The notes below the pieces were generated by a model, which saw only the letters and a program-made list of their open reading frames with translations, had not been told where the DNA came from and did no database searches. The position numbers were made by a program, and so were the translations under genes. DNA of 64,000 bases from Acanthaster planci (Eukaryota; Echinodermata; Asteroidea; Valvatida; Acanthasteridae), in assembly GCF_001949145.1 (NCBI RefSeq), contig NW_019091416.1, positions 2,546,951 through 2,610,950 on the forward strand, given 5' to 3'. This document shows, one piece after another, positions 26,301 through 38,879 of the stretch (positions are counted from its first letter, which is position 1; the number at the start of each line of letters is the position of its first letter).

Positions 26301-29300
26301 GCGGCCCAACTCCTGGTGGTGACGCTGGATCACGACAACGTGCACGGTCAGGTGCCACCCACTGTCGATGCAGCAGACGAGGGGAATGAGGTGAGGAAGT
26401 AGACTGCAAAAAATTGCCAGAAGCATTGGTTGGAAACTCTAAGAAAGTAGATGATCTGCTGCATTGCCCAAAGAGCATGAATTTCATTTGAAAAAAAGAA
26501 GTTACAAGACGCAAAGAAAACTGCAGCAAATTTTAATGAGTTCAAATTTTTACATTCACTCTGTGACTCTACTTGGCTTGTAATGTTTCCATAGAGGTTA
26601 AGCTTAACCTTCAAGGTGTAGAACAAATTATCTCTGTTTAAAATTCTTCCTCTGAGAAAACATCCAAGGCCTACTTTGAGCAAAAAATCTGGCCCGCCTA
26701 GCTCTTGTTGTGTTATACTTGCCTCAAATATTAAGTACCCTATGCATTTCTACATCTTTGGTCAGAAATTGCGACATAGTGTCATTTTAAGTGCAACATA
26801 CCCCAGAGATATTTTGTCGTTGTCTCTAGGGTGGTGTAGTGGAGAACCTATTTGTGAACTACCTGTCCCGAGTGCATCGTGAGGAGGATTTCCACTTTAT
26901 CCTGAAGGGACTGACCAGGCTGCTCAACAACCCTCTCATTCAGGTACTGGCCGGAGGGCTCACAGGCTTAGAATTTGGGGTCTAGTTTCTTAATGGCATT
27001 ATGTCGCCCCAGTTATCAAGATGCACGCTGCTTGACTCAGTCGTACCCACTAATGATGGCTTTCTAGAGGAGCCAGGGTGGGTGCATGGAAAGTTCGCAA
27101 AACAGAAAAAACAAGGCCAAGGGGGGAGGGGGTTGAGGCTCTAGGAATAAGTGCTTTCCTCAACTATCCCCGGAATCAGAATAGTGTCATGTTGAATGGT
27201 TGCTGCGTGTTCAGTGGCAGTTTTTCACTCATGCACTCAACTGTTTGTCCGGTGTAGACATACCTGCCAGGGTCCACCAAAAAGATCGCCTTCCACCAGG
27301 AGCTGTTGGTCCTCTTCTGGAAGATGTGCGACCACAACAAGAAGTTTCTGTTCTATGTCCTGAAGAGCAGTGACGTATTGGAGGTGCTGGTCCCAATCCT
27401 CTACCACCTGAACGATGCCAGAGCAGACCAGTGTGAGTTTGTGTCTCACAAACAGGTCCAAAACTGCCATTTGTGAATAGATTGAGGGATAGAAATAAGC
27501 TTGAAGTATTGCTTTGTGTTGTCATTTTCTTGATGGAGAATGTGCCAAACACAACAAATTGTAAGTTGAAAGTGAAATTTATTGCTGACTTAATTGTTTA
27601 TTTTAGTAAAGGGATCAAATTACGCGTATAGAAATAAAGGTTGAAATTGTTCCCAAATGTTTGCCGTCATTGCATTACCATCTGAGAACTCTGGGGAATG
27701 GAAGTGGTCTACCTCTCTCAAACCAGGCTGAAGTTAACAGATATTCTTCAGTTGTGAGCCATTTCTGGTGAAATCGTGGCATACAGTTATTGCAAACTCA
27801 AAAGAGGTTTGCTCATTCCTACTTGACCAAATTGTCCATGCACAGAGTTGCATTTTTTGTCAGTTTGAAGTAAAGAAAACGTCCCAGTGACACAGATTTT
27901 TCTCGAACCAAAAAAATCGTATTTCAGTTCCCACCAGGTTTGAATTTGAGCACAGGTAGACCACATTTTGACTTGAAAGGTGTACATTGTACTTTAAGGT
28001 TATCAACTCACATTGCCCTCGTTAATGTTATTTCCCATCTACTTGCATGTTTTCTAGCCCGAGTTGGCTTGATGCACATAGGGGTCTTCATTCTGCTGCT
28101 GTTGAGCGGGGAGCGTAACTTTGGCGTCAGGCTCAACAAGCCCTACAGTGTTCGAGTGCCCATGGACATTCCCGTATTCACTGGTACACATGCCGACTTC
28201 CTCATCATTGTGAGTCCTTACTTTCTGATCACGTTTTCCCACATTTTCATTCTTAACTTTTCTTCTGTATCGAACATCCTTGACAGTGTCATTTCAGTGT
28301 TTTTCTAATCTGTACAATTTGTTCGCATCCTGTCTTCACTATCTCTGATTTCCTTTTGAAGGTCGTTGGCCGAACAATTCATGAGACTTTTTATCATTTA
28401 TAGCAAGTTCCCGTCTGTTGCCTTGTGATTACAAGACATGTCCTAAATGTTCCCATCTCTTAATGCTGCAGCGGGCGCCGAGTTTCACCAATGTATAACT
28501 CAGTCATTTTTCTTGGCGCCGTCTTTCTCCTTTTCTTGCTTTTTTGCCTTTTTACTCCTAATTCCTCTCATCTCTGATTGACTGTCTTTTTAAGGTCGTC
28601 CTTTTGCATTTTGTTCACTTTATGAATGCTTCCCTTTTGGCTGTTGATTGGTTTGCAGGTTTTTCACAAGATCATCACCTCTGGCCACCAAAGACTTGCT
28701 CCATTGTATGATTGCCTGCTCACCATTATTGTAAATGGTAAGGCATTTCCCCTTGAGGAAACGGACCTTTTGATGTGTAAACGAATGACTCCTCTGTGCA
28801 GATGCTATTTGTTGGCCTGGGGAATGTGCTTTGTATAGTCCAGTAACAAGTGCGTTAGAACTCGAGTACATGGAAGCTTGGTGGAATCATTCCTTTTTTC
28901 CTTAAACATTGGCCGTTTACTCGAGTTTTGTGCATCAGTTAGCAAGCTTCTTAGAAGCCTTTCTACCCGAGATTCCTTTTCATTTAATCTCGTAGTGATT
29001 TCTTTACTACAGGGGTACAATATTAGCTCAGATTCCAACTTTCTGTGGAATTAATCATTGATATATTTTTTGCGTTTCATGGGCAAGTCCATGGTTTGGC
29101 ACCCGCTATGTCCAATATGTAACGAAGTTTCACCTTTATTATTTTTATTTACACTGGGAAACCCGTTCAGTTTATAAAAACTGGTCTCTCGCAGGTCCCA
29201 GGTGACAACTTGAAAAGTTACTTTAGAAAGAATGTAAGAAAGTACATCACACATAAATAGTTCAGAGTGCAAGAAACAGTAACGAAACTATAACACACAT

Positions 29301-32300
29301 TAAAGACAATAGTGCAGCTTAAAACATTAAGCTGATGTAATAAAGGAATATTTTAAAAAGGACAACTAAACATTAATCGCTGTGTAGAAGTAAATTCTCC
29401 CAATTCTGTAATATTTATGTACAGGTGTTCAGGAATGCATTATGATAAAAAGTAGACTGACAATACCTAAATCTTGGACGAAAATAAAAAAACAGTAACT
29501 GTAAAAATTGTACTCTCATAGATTCTCAAAGACAGTACAAGAGTAAAGACATTACTGGATAGCAGCGTTTTTCATTCTCCTGTTCGGCATCTGGATGGAG
29601 AATACACACCCGAATGTTTGCCTAATTAATCGTTGTGATGATTATGTAATGAAAGAAAATGTGGAGTTATGTTTGGGACAGAGAAGGGCCCTTTTTTTGG
29701 ACTTACCCCTTACACAGTGCAGGATTCATGTGATCCGTATCCCTGTTTCAGGTATGATGAACATAGAGGGCGCTATTTGGTTTGGGTAAAATCTTTTGTT
29801 TACCCCAGATATACCTGCTTCAGATAGCACCCTCCTGTTGTGTTGGCCATGCCTCAAAAAAGGCTAAGGGTCATTTTGGAGAGAATTATTAGGTAATAAA
29901 ATTATTATCATAATAATTGTTAATTATTTATTATAATTAGGTAATTATTATCAGGTGATAAAAGCCCTGTAAACTCAAAGTCCTTTATCACTGTCAAGTC
30001 ATACCGCCCTCTGCTGGATGCTGCGTGATTTTTGCTTCATCCATCCATCCCCTCATCTCACCCCTGTTCAATACAGTGTCCCCGTACCTGAAGAGCCTGT
30101 CCATGGTCTCAGCCAACAAGCTGCTCCACCTGTTGGAAGCCTTCTCCACCCCATGGTTTCTCTTCTCCAATCCTGCTAACCACCATCTGGTCTTCTTCCT
30201 CCTGGAGGTCTTCAACAACATCATACAGTATCAGTTTGACGGTAAGATGGATTGTTTAAAAAACAAAAACAAAGGGAGAATTTGATAAAAGTTTGCATTA
30301 TATGATTGAGTCATAATATAAAGATGTACCAGGTCTTTTATTAACCACTCGTTGCTGCTTTTTTTTGAGCAAGACAAGATTCTTCAAGATTTTCTGTTTT
30401 CAAAATTCTTCAAAAATTCATCATTTCATTTAATGGCCGTTTATACCCAGTGAAAGACTCTTTGGGCACTATTCTAAAGCTGATAGGTAAAATTCATTGA
30501 CTCCTGAATATTTCAGCCAGGCCTGCAGCCTTGGAAAAAGAGCCCAGATTTTGCGGTGTTACGTAAGATTCTTTTGTTCCCGAAACCGGCACAGTGCACT
30601 GCTGACCTCTTTTCAATAGGGGCCAGATTAGCATGCAGCGTGGCTCATGCTGTGTGGCTCATCATTTCGGTGGTGGAGAGCTTTTGTCCCCGGTGGTAAT
30701 CCGCTCGCTCTAAATGCCTCAAACCATAGTATACTGTTTCAAAACAAGGCTGGATTATCTCCACTATTGAGAGCGAAAAAATGTCGGTAATGCCCAGTAG
30801 CTCAGTCTTTTGTGCTGAGCATGGTGTTTTGTTATAAGGCCCAACTCTTTTGTCCCAGTTCCTGGCTCCCTGGCTCTGCATATAAAGCCTATGTACCCGA
30901 AAACAGGTCGCCCGGCAGGAAGTGGTTAACAGAATGTCAGTGTGTTCCTTTCTCTCATATGTCCCCTGTTTGCTAGAAAATTAAAATCTTTGTAATAGGT
31001 TGACCTTGGCATTAGAAGAAGTTGAGGAAACAGTGAGCATGAAGGATTGGAAGTTTGGCACTTTTTGAGTTACATTTGTTGGTCAGTTTTAATTGTGTAT
31101 CATTATATTTAGATCTATGTTTTACAGTTTCCTCAGCCACCTCAAATTTTTGAGTTTAAGTTCAAAAACTGTCATCTTTGACCCCATTTTATTTTATTAA
31201 GAAATGTTCACTTTATATCTCAGTTTATGCTCAGCGACAAACATCTGTCTTATCCAAAATTTTTACGTCAAGATGATATCGTGATTTTTGTCAATCTTCT
31301 GACATCCAGGCAACTCCAATCTAGTCTACACCATCATCCGCAAGCGCAACGTGTTCCACCAGCTGGCCAACCTGCCCTGCGACCAAGCCTCCATCTCCAA
31401 GGCCCTGGCCAAGCGAGGGCGCAAGACCAATCCCACCCCACCGACAGACGACGTGGTACCCACCACCATGGAGGGGGCCCTGCCGCCCGTCGACGCTGAG
31501 CCGGGCACCCTCAAGGCCTCGCTCCTGGCCACCCCAGGTTTGTCAAGAGTCATTGATGGAGCCCGATATAAGGGCCTGGTCCTTGACACGTCAGCCGCAC
31601 AATGTATTTATTCTTTGATCTTTATACACCTATATGACCTGGGCATTCCAATTTGCCAGACGCTGTTTTACAGAATGCCAAAGACGGTGTAACTTCGCAG
31701 GCAAAGTTGATTTTCAGATTTTGATTTGGCAGAGTTTCTTTCAAATTAGACCTTGTAGATGTCGTTCAAGATCTAGATGAGTTGTTCAGTGGCAGTCTTG
31801 TCTTCTTTTCCAATATGTTGCTATTCTGTGAAGCTTCTTTTCTTAAAACTTTGGTTCTGATGTCTCGCCAATATCCAAACACTGAACACTAAGCCATTTC
31901 GGTATTCTAACTGTACATGCCCAAACTTAAGTGCATCTGAGGTCATTTGGACATGAGAGCCAAGTTTGCCCTATCATTGCGTCCCTACACAGACTTACTC
32001 AAGTGCTTTGTCCCCGAACGACCTTGCTTTGCAAATGCAAATTGGCTCATTTTGATGACACATCCCCCCCCTCAATTTCTGTGTAGCACTGGAATGTTCT
32101 TATTCGAAGGATGTGAGTATGATATTACATTGTGTTTTATACAATATCTTGAGACGAGGGTACTAGCATGCAAAGCAGATGTACAAAACCCCGGCCATCA
32201 TCTTGAAGAGAGTCGCCTACCGAAAGCCGAAATAAATTCTACTCTTACGCTGTAGAAAAAACTGTGGATGACATTCACGGCTGTAAGAGTTAGCCTTCAT

Positions 32301-35300
32301 TGGACCCATTTGCTGGGATTTACATTTTTCCTAGGTCTTGGTTCCATGACTGAGACATCCAAAGTCACCCCCTCTGGAGAGGTGCTGAGCACTGGGCCGG
32401 GCAACGCGGTCAAAGCTGACGGTACCTCCACCGCTGGGGTAAGTGCGAACAAGCTAGAGCCGCTTTGCTTTTCTGTTGACATCATAGCCCTGGGTCAAAC
32501 ATGAACTGCAGGTTGTAGATTGACAAGGATGGTGCCCGGGGTCAGATATCGATCATGTCTGAAACAGGCTTCCAGACGTGTGGCTACGTCTGTTGTCTGC
32601 ATGGATTCCCAGGGGGCAAAGATGAAGCCTCTAGCTTTGGATAAAAGATTTGGGTGTGATCAAAGTCATCTTGGTTTATGACCATGCACGTAGCCTATGC
32701 AAGGTTAAGCAATACATTTTTGGTAGAAACACTGACAGTCATTGAACAGTTCTTTGAAAGAAAGACAAAACGCAGGTTGTAAATGAAATATTGAGGTTAG
32801 ATGACTTCATGCATGTTCTCAAAGACTAAAGGATACAACACAAAGCGCTTAGATTGTGCTACAAAATAGAGAGCCAGGGTTTGCTTGAAGATGATATTTT
32901 CACTGTCTCTGGACATAGTCACACACCAACGTCTACGATTTTACAATCTGTCCGTTAGGCGACATCACAGGGAGCCAGCGACACGGAGAGCATCGCAACT
33001 GATGACAAGAAGGCAGCAGCAGAAGGCGGAAGCCCCCTGGGGTCGCCCTCGCCCACGGGACCGATCGGCTCCCAGGCTGTCCCCATCGGCTCCCAGCCCG
33101 AGGCTGTGGAGCACCGGGCCCTGGCCATGCAGAGGACTTCCTCGGTGTCTAGTACAGCGGCCAGCAGCACTAGTGGGGACTGGAGACCGAGTCCTGATTG
33201 GGTACGTCTTCCCGTTTGAAAATTGATACATTCCCTTAGAAGAAAAGCACAACAAAGGCATGCCGTTTTGTTCATTTTGTAGTCATATATGAAAACATAG
33301 CTGAACAGGGTTGAATTTTCTTACTTGATTAAAAATTCTTTCAGATCTTTGGAAGTTATACATTGTAAACACAGTCTATATAAAATTTCAGATTTGCAAT
33401 TTGTCCATGGATCAGCTGATTTCGTTGTTTATTTACTACTTGTAAATATAGCCAATGAATTTTTTTTCAATTTGTTAGAAGATGCCGTATAAACTTCATG
33501 TGAACTAATGTGCATGTACCGCTGAACAAAGAAAGATTATTCCCTAACCCCCTAGGGTGTATGTTTAATCACTTTGAAATCGGATGATGTGGGACTGTTA
33601 GGGTTAAACAGACCTTCCAGGCCCATACGTAGTTCTGCGTAGGCGTCTTCAGGCCATTCAAATACCTTACTGGTTTGTGGTATTCCATTTAGCATTGTTA
33701 ACCAGCTAAAGCCCAAACTTCTCCTGTAGGTTCAATCTTGGAAGCAAAAGCTGCCACTGCAGACCATCATGCGTCTGCTACAGGTCCTGGTACCGCAAGT
33801 GGAGAAGATCTGCATTGACAAGTAAGCCCCCTCAGTCATGCTCTGAACCGCTGCCCTCGGGGGGGGGAGGGTATGGGGGAAGACAAAAGAGCTTGCTCAA
33901 TCCAAGCTTTGGGCAAATCCACTTGCCCTTGCAAACCTGTATGTTAACTGCAAGTTTTCAGCTATCGTGAGAAAAGATGCCCCACTTTTGTTTAACTGAA
34001 CCATAAAGTAGGCCCCACGTTTCTGCTAACAGTTGTACAAATTGCAGAAAATACGGCTCGGCAGTTTTTTGCAGGGAACCAGTCACAAGAGGTATATATT
34101 AACATGATGTGGCTGGTAACCTGTTTGATGCTGTGGAAACATTTTCTGTGCATACTACTTAACCCATAAGTAGTTGTGGAGTTAATTTGTTTCAGCATTG
34201 CGACTGGTGTCCTTGTCTTTTGTTAAGCCATGACAATGTGCATGACTTTATGGTCTACAGGGGCCTCACCGACGAGACTGAGATACTGAAGTTTCTTCAG
34301 CACGGTACGCTGGTGGGCCTGCTGCCGGTACCCCACCCCATTTTGATCCGCAAGTATCAGGCCAACAGTGGCACCACTCTGTGGTTCCGCACCTACATGT
34401 GGGGAGTCATCTACCTCAGGTATGTCTTGTAACTTGACTCCTCTCTTTCAGTAAAAATCTGGCTGCTCCAGAGATGGCTTATGTGGCATATGTGTCTGGA
34501 GATGGTCTGTCTTTCCAGTCTTAGGTGGGCAGCTTGTAGTGGTCGGAATGAAGCGTTACGTGTTTGCTTGCATGTGAGTTTACACAGAGCAGGGTCTGTT
34601 ACTAAGTCATGATTGGTGGATTGCACATGTATCACGAGTCATTCGGTCTCGGTCAAGTCACTGTCTGTGTTCATGAAATGTGACAACTGCATTCCCTTGA
34701 GGAACCATCTCAAAACTTGTCTGGGACATGTCGCGGGCAAGTTGTGGGTAGAATCACTTACTTTGCCTACAAGAAGCTCTGCATTTGTCCTGGATCAGGT
34801 CCGCACAAATTTTCATTAGCAACTTATCAGCTTTGAAGAACTGTTTACATTTTGGCCAGAGGGCCCATTATAAGCCAGTTCCTTGGTCTGTGTTTCGCTA
34901 TGGAGCAATACACCACAATTACTCTACAATATTATCTATGACCTTGAGTGGCTAGCCTCGCCCAAACCTCAAAACCACAGTTGAGGGGACACACATAAAT
35001 AAACTTCCTCATTGCTGGAAGACTGACGGAAAGTCATTATAAAAATTCTACACCTTTACACCAGCAACAGTGTCCACAACTCGGCTGCAACTTGTCCCAG
35101 ACAAATTTGAGATGGCTCCTAAATGCTCTGGCTACCAGTGAATGGATATGTGACCCGAGTTGAGATTTCACATGGACTAACATTCTCTCCTCCATCTTAG
35201 ATTCTGTGTGGACGGCCGAGATCTTGTGGAAGTTGTCACTTCATAAATTGTATCTTGTACTTGTGACCAATTTGTGGTTTCCTCTTTTTAGGAATGTGGA

Positions 35301-38059
35301 CCCGCCGATTTGGTACGATACAGGCGTCAAGCTGTTTGAGGTCCAACGAATTAAGGACAGCTAGGAGAGACCATTCGTGCATTCCGTTCTTTATGCATTG
35401 TAACTCTAAGGTGGATCTTATGTCATTGCCTATTGGTCAATGAAAGGCTGCGCTTACTTGGACAGGAATCCGTTGCTAGCCTGGTGTGCGTTTCATCTTG
35501 CTAATGCTAACTTGCGGTCACAATATTTATCATGAAATCTACTTGGGGAGTTAGATTTGTGCTATTCTTAGTGCTTATTTGCTCGTATTCACGGGAAATG
35601 AGCACAGATTCTGATTCTAAAGAAACTTATGAGGGCTCGGCAATGCTTTCAAATTTTGCCCTTTGGTGTAAGGGCCAGTTACAGAGCTACGGAGCCCACA
35701 AACCTGCTGAGAACAAATACACGCTTTGCAGAAAACCAGTTACCTGTTAAAGCATCATATAATGTCTCATATGTGTAACTGGTGTGCATTTTTATAAAAA
35801 TATTAAGCAGGATGTGTTACGTAGCAAATTTGTGCATCAAGCAAAAAATAGGCTCATGACCAATCAAACAACATATCTTGCATAGGTAGTAGTCTGGGTG
35901 GTAACCTTTTTTGCTAAGCACAAATTTTCAGTGCTTATAGAATTTGTGTGTTTTATTAGCACTGTGTGGCTGCCCCCCAAGGATCCCAGCTAATTTTTGC
36001 TTAGTCTGTAAATTCACAGGGTACTACTTCCTGCCTCGGCTCCAGGACATTGTAGCCAGGCCTGGACTGATTTTTTGGAGCTGTCAAAGGCATAAAGTTG
36101 CTTAGCGCAGAAAATGCTTGCTTAGCTAAACACTATTTCATTTTTAAAACTCACCAGCTCAGAAAAAAACTGGTTACCACCCAAAATGCCAGGAAATGTA
36201 CAGTGCTTTGTGGCTGGTTCTCTGCAGAGTTTTTGTTCTGTAGGCTGTATCCGAAATTGCATGGCTGTGGATTGAAATACCACAAGTTTCTGGTTGATTG
36301 AGGAATTCACTAACTTATCTGTAGTCCCAAGCCACAGCCAAGCAGTTTGTGGCACGGCCATACACACTCGGCTCTCCAAAGATGTTCCATTTTTACAGCA
36401 CCTCTGTTAAATTTGTTCTCCGAGTCACGTTGAAAGCTACTTGAAATTGGTCAAACCTTGTATGATGTTAGGAGCAATTGTAGTTGTTCCAACTGTGTCT
36501 GTGCATTGAGGTTTTATGTAAAAAACACCACTACAGTGTCTTCTTTTTGTGCAATTTTCTACTATCTTTCTTGAACACTTACAAGTTTGGTAGTGAACTT
36601 GATTCCTCATAGATTGAAAAACTTGTAAACTTGAATAAGTTGGTTCAAAGAGAACGGTAGAATATCTGGACGTGAACATCAAATATTGATGATGTATATG
36701 AATTAATTGGATTTAGTTTAATTAATATTAATATTTGTACTACTAACAAGTGACTGATAACAGTTTCAGTTGTACATATCTTCGGTCCAAATACTAAAAT
36801 ACTGACCACATTTTCCCTTTGATAGGAGAATCTTTCCTCTGGTGATGGCAGTTTGTAAGATCGTTCAGTATGTTCATTGTAGGGAAGATAACAACACATG
36901 GCCTGTCCTTTGGAAGGGCCATGTGAGAAGCAGCCATATTAAAGGACAACAACGGGCATCAGCCTGTCGTGTTTATTCCCTGTGCTGAGCAGGAACTTCA
37001 CTTAGGCATCGGAGGCAGCTGCGTTGATGCTGCTCGTCTTTGCCTCAATGCCCATTGAAATGTCCCCACAGACAAGTTGATTTGCTAAGTGCAAGCGCCC
37101 TTTGCAAATGAGGCTTTGCCTGCTTTCAAGAACGAAGTTCCCGCCCTGCCTGTGATAGCCTGGGCCATGCCGTAATTCAGAAGATGGTCACAGCCGGTCA
37201 GGCAAACAGTTGGAGAGATATTTCCTTTCTCTGTTGTGGGGGAGGGGGGATGATTTGAGTAAAATGTGCACAAATGTGGTGCATCAAGTGACAAATCTGC
37301 AGCATTTTGCTTGATAATAAGTAAATGTTTAAAAACCACGTAGGGACTTGGGGAATTGTTGAAGAAACTGAGCCATTCTATTAGATGAGATACCGTCCCA
37401 GGATATATGCAACTGTCATTCTGATTTCCCAGAATTTCAGTGTATTAATTTTTAAAATTGATTTTGCTCTGACTTCTTAAGGGGACTAAGGTGTTTCAAT
37501 GTGTGCAGATTTTCAAAGTGAACTTTTAAGTTGACACATTGACCACTCTGGTATTCACTTTTAGAATCCATTACTGAAGTTGGAACATTGCTTGTGCATA
37601 CATCACACGCATTCTCCAATTTGAGTTGCCCTTGCATTCTAGGAAGCCACAACACCCTGTAGAGTACCGAAGTGAATACGTCACGTGCACAGTTAGTGCG
37701 TAAAAGGCATTAGTGCGAGAACCAGCGCGTGAACCAACACGTGCACGTACTCCATTCGTTTGCACTGCACGTTCTGGTTCACAGTGACATCACACTTCGG
37801 TAGTCTATTACTGGACACGTAGTCACAGGAGTGCATAGGTCATGTGCACAACTTAAAAGTTGCCAACTCGTAATGGCTTTTAACAATTGCTTGAGTGGTC
37901 TGTGTCAATAACCAAGCTAACTACCACATTACTTCCATGCTGTTTGCTAACGCTTACAACTATTTCTCATCACACGCTGCTGCTCACGCTCAAAGGAATT
38001 TGGATCCGCCAATCTGGTACGACACCGACGTCCACCTCTTTGAGATACAGCGCGTCTGA
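17347..38059 (+). CDS. HID1: HID1 domain-containing protein, two alternative C-termini
   Basis: Coding exons: 17347-17412, 19365-19514, 20251-20412, 21398-21424, 24126-24233, 25212-25380, 25864-25921, 26180-26390, 26830-26943, 27258-27432, 28058-28209, 28659-28737, 30077-30241, 31310-31537, 32335-32438, 32959-33201, 33730-33821, 34261-34419, then either 35292-35364 (844 residues) or 37996-38059 (841 residues). Human HID1 has 788. All joins keep frame with GT-AG introns. The N-terminus MGGTDSKLNFRKAVVQLTTK has Gly2, an N-myristoylation site in the family. Conserved segments include YIFEDPDWRGFFWSTLPG, CEYIWEAGVGFANSP, YDPVGYGVPYNHLLFADN, LLLLSGERNFGVRLNKPY and HGTLVGLLPVPHPILIRKYQ. The protein is a peripheral Golgi factor needed for trans-Golgi sorting and dense-core vesicle formation. 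The Ser/Thr/Pro-rich linker (exons 14-16) is the least conserved part. Confidence 0.96.
18800..18961 (+). mobile_element. MITE family B, copy 1 (HID1 intron 1)
   Basis: The ends AGTGTTGCA and TGCAACACT are perfect inverted repeats. The core contains TTCCTTTGTCAGTGTTCACC and GTGACTGGTCTACTG, which recur in other copies at 42729-42895 and, reversed, 57141-57329. No coding capacity. Confidence 0.7.
20000..20196 (-). repeat. tRNA-derived SINE-like repeat (HID1 intron 2)
   Basis: On the minus strand the segment near 20192-20115 looks like a decayed tRNA head. It has an A-box-like stretch, GCTATAGCGATTGGTA, and a B box, GGGTTCAAATCCTGCCC. The body that follows includes TTTTCCCCCAAG and GATTTTCCTCCC, a pattern common in animal SINEs. 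It does not fold as an intact tRNA in my reading. Confidence 0.5.
20831..21042. repeat. Long imperfect foldback repeat (HID1 intron 3)
   Basis: The left arm (from TCTTGGCTGTGGCTCG, through GCCATCTTGCAGGGCAG and TTTGTTCCGCAGGG) is complemented by the right arm (CCCTGTGGAACAAA, CTGGCCTGCAAGATGGC, to AGCCAAGA). The arms are about 100 bp long, roughly 75-80% matched by eye, with a very short loop. It may be a foldback transposon. As intronic RNA it would form a long hairpin. Confidence 0.65.
21398..21424 (+). CDS. HID1: HID1 27-nt microexon (exon 4)
   Basis: Nine in-frame codons, YGIEGMDDI, lie between a TCTCTGCAG acceptor and a GTGAGT donor. The neighbouring exons (ending GQS and beginning SDEESLPLAQ) are both in phase 0, so the microexon can be included or skipped without a frameshift. 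In human HID1 the corresponding loop differs in sequence and length. Inclusion is inferred from splice sites only. Confidence 0.6.
24510..24571. repeat. 23-bp stem hairpin in an ATCCTCC-type repeat (HID1 intron 5)
   Basis: CCTTCCTCAATCCTCC...GAATCC (24510-24532) pairs with GGATTTTGGAGGATTGAGGA...AGG (24549-24571) with one mismatch and a 16-nt loop. Related words such as GGATTTTGAAGGATTGAGG recur near 24715, 48870 and 53090, so this belongs to a dispersed repeat family. Confidence 0.6.
25590..25655 (-). repeat. tRNA-like relic with B box (HID1 intron 6)
   Basis: The minus strand carries ATGGGTTCGAATCCCACCC, a good T-arm/B-box sequence, but I see no matching acceptor stem or intact A box. It is probably a SINE fragment. 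Confidence 0.35.
35292..35364 (+). CDS. HID1: HID1 last exon, proximal version (19a)
   Basis: It follows a CTCTTTTTAG acceptor, in the phase required by the preceding exon (AG|G). It reads RNVDPPIWYDTGVKLFEVQR, then IKDS and a TAG stop. Compared with the human C-terminus it has Gly for the Asp after the Thr, and a four-residue extension. It lies 872 nt downstream of exon 18. An ATTAAA hexamer at 36938-36943 could serve as its polyadenylation signal. No donor-like exit is needed because it carries its own stop. Confidence 0.85.
35365..37660. other. Between the two HID1 last exons: repeat-rich, no other exon seen
   Basis: The sequence contains words such as TTGCTTAGC, TTTGCTAAGCAC and ACTGGTTACCACCC in several places (35720-36200). 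Similar words occur near 9810-9850, suggesting an old interspersed repeat. No further HID1-like exon copy was seen. Confidence 0.4.
37661..37806 (+). mobile_element. MITE family D, copy 1
   Basis: A 146-bp element with inverted ends: (AGA)GTACCGAAGTG at the left and CACTTCGGTAGTC(T) at the right, flanked by TA on both sides. A reversed copy lies at 52217-52352. The shared interior includes GTAAAAGGCATTAG and CCATTCGTTT. It sits 189 bp upstream of the distal HID1 last exon. Confidence 0.75.
37996..38059 (+). CDS. HID1: HID1 last exon, distal version (19b)
   Basis: After an acceptor CACGCTCAAAG, which has a weak A before AG but a usable pyrimidine tract, the exon completes the same split codon as 19a. 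It reads RNLDPPIWYDTDVHLFEIQR, then V and a TGA stop. This matches the human C-terminus (ending DTDVKLFEIQRV) better than 19a does. Compared with 19a I count about eight synonymous codon changes and five replacements, mostly conservative, and no frame damage. The flanking intron sequence is not similar to that of 19a. It may be an alternative last exon or a decaying duplicate. Confidence 0.8.
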
Positions 38060-38690
38060 AAAAGCAAACAAACGTACAAACAGGAGTGCTAAGTAAACTA
38101 TTCTCGCTTATTTGTGCGGTTTTGCTAGCAGTTTTATGTCCAACCTGCATGCCACGATTTCATGACTCAAAGTCGCAGACTTTTTCATGGAATTTATTCC
38201 CAGTTGGCTATCCCCCGCTTACATTGCATGTGCAGATATTTTCCCAATCCCCCTCCCGAACCACTTCAACCAATCAGAAGATGGGAAGTAAACAGAAAAT
38301 CACTGGTTCCCATGTCTCATTCAATTCACAGGAGGTCGTCAGATTTTCATATTTGAACATGTTTTTTTCCTTTTGGACATGAAATTTCAAAAATTCATGC
38401 TGTTTGGCCAGTAATCGAACATCTAGTCACAAATGTTTTGTCCTTCATGGATAAATTTGTCCTTCATCCACATTTTTTTAATGTGATACATGTATTTTTT
38501 GTTCCTGATTTCTTTTTTTATTCAGTAGTCATAGAAAATGCAATATCTGTGCTGTAGTTAAATGTTTGTGGTTAACTTACATGTATGTTGACATTTTATC
38601 ACTGCCCATATGTAGAAACGTCTCAAGCATGACCCTGCATAACCCTGCCATTAACATTGTATACAGAACACTTATCCTGTGTCCAAATTA

Positions 38691-38879
38691 TATACCCAGC
38701 AAGAAATGAGACCGATGGGTACCCCCCCCAACATGTCCAATCCCTATACACATTCCAGACTGTTGTTACTTAACACATCCCCCCAAGATATTTAAAAGGA
38801 ATTCCCCAGATTCCTGCGAGACAATGACCAACACAAAGCAGGGGGGGGGGTTCTCTCCGTCTCATACCTTGCTGCATAT
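38691..38879 (-). mobile_element. MITE family A, copy 2 (inverted relative to copy 1)
   Basis: The reverse complement matches 16701-16886 along its whole length, differing mainly in the lengths of G runs. The inverted ends CAGCAAGAAATGAGACCGA and CAGCAAGGTATGAGACGGA are clearer here than in copy 1. Flanks are TA-rich. Together the two copies bracket HID1. Confidence 0.75.
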
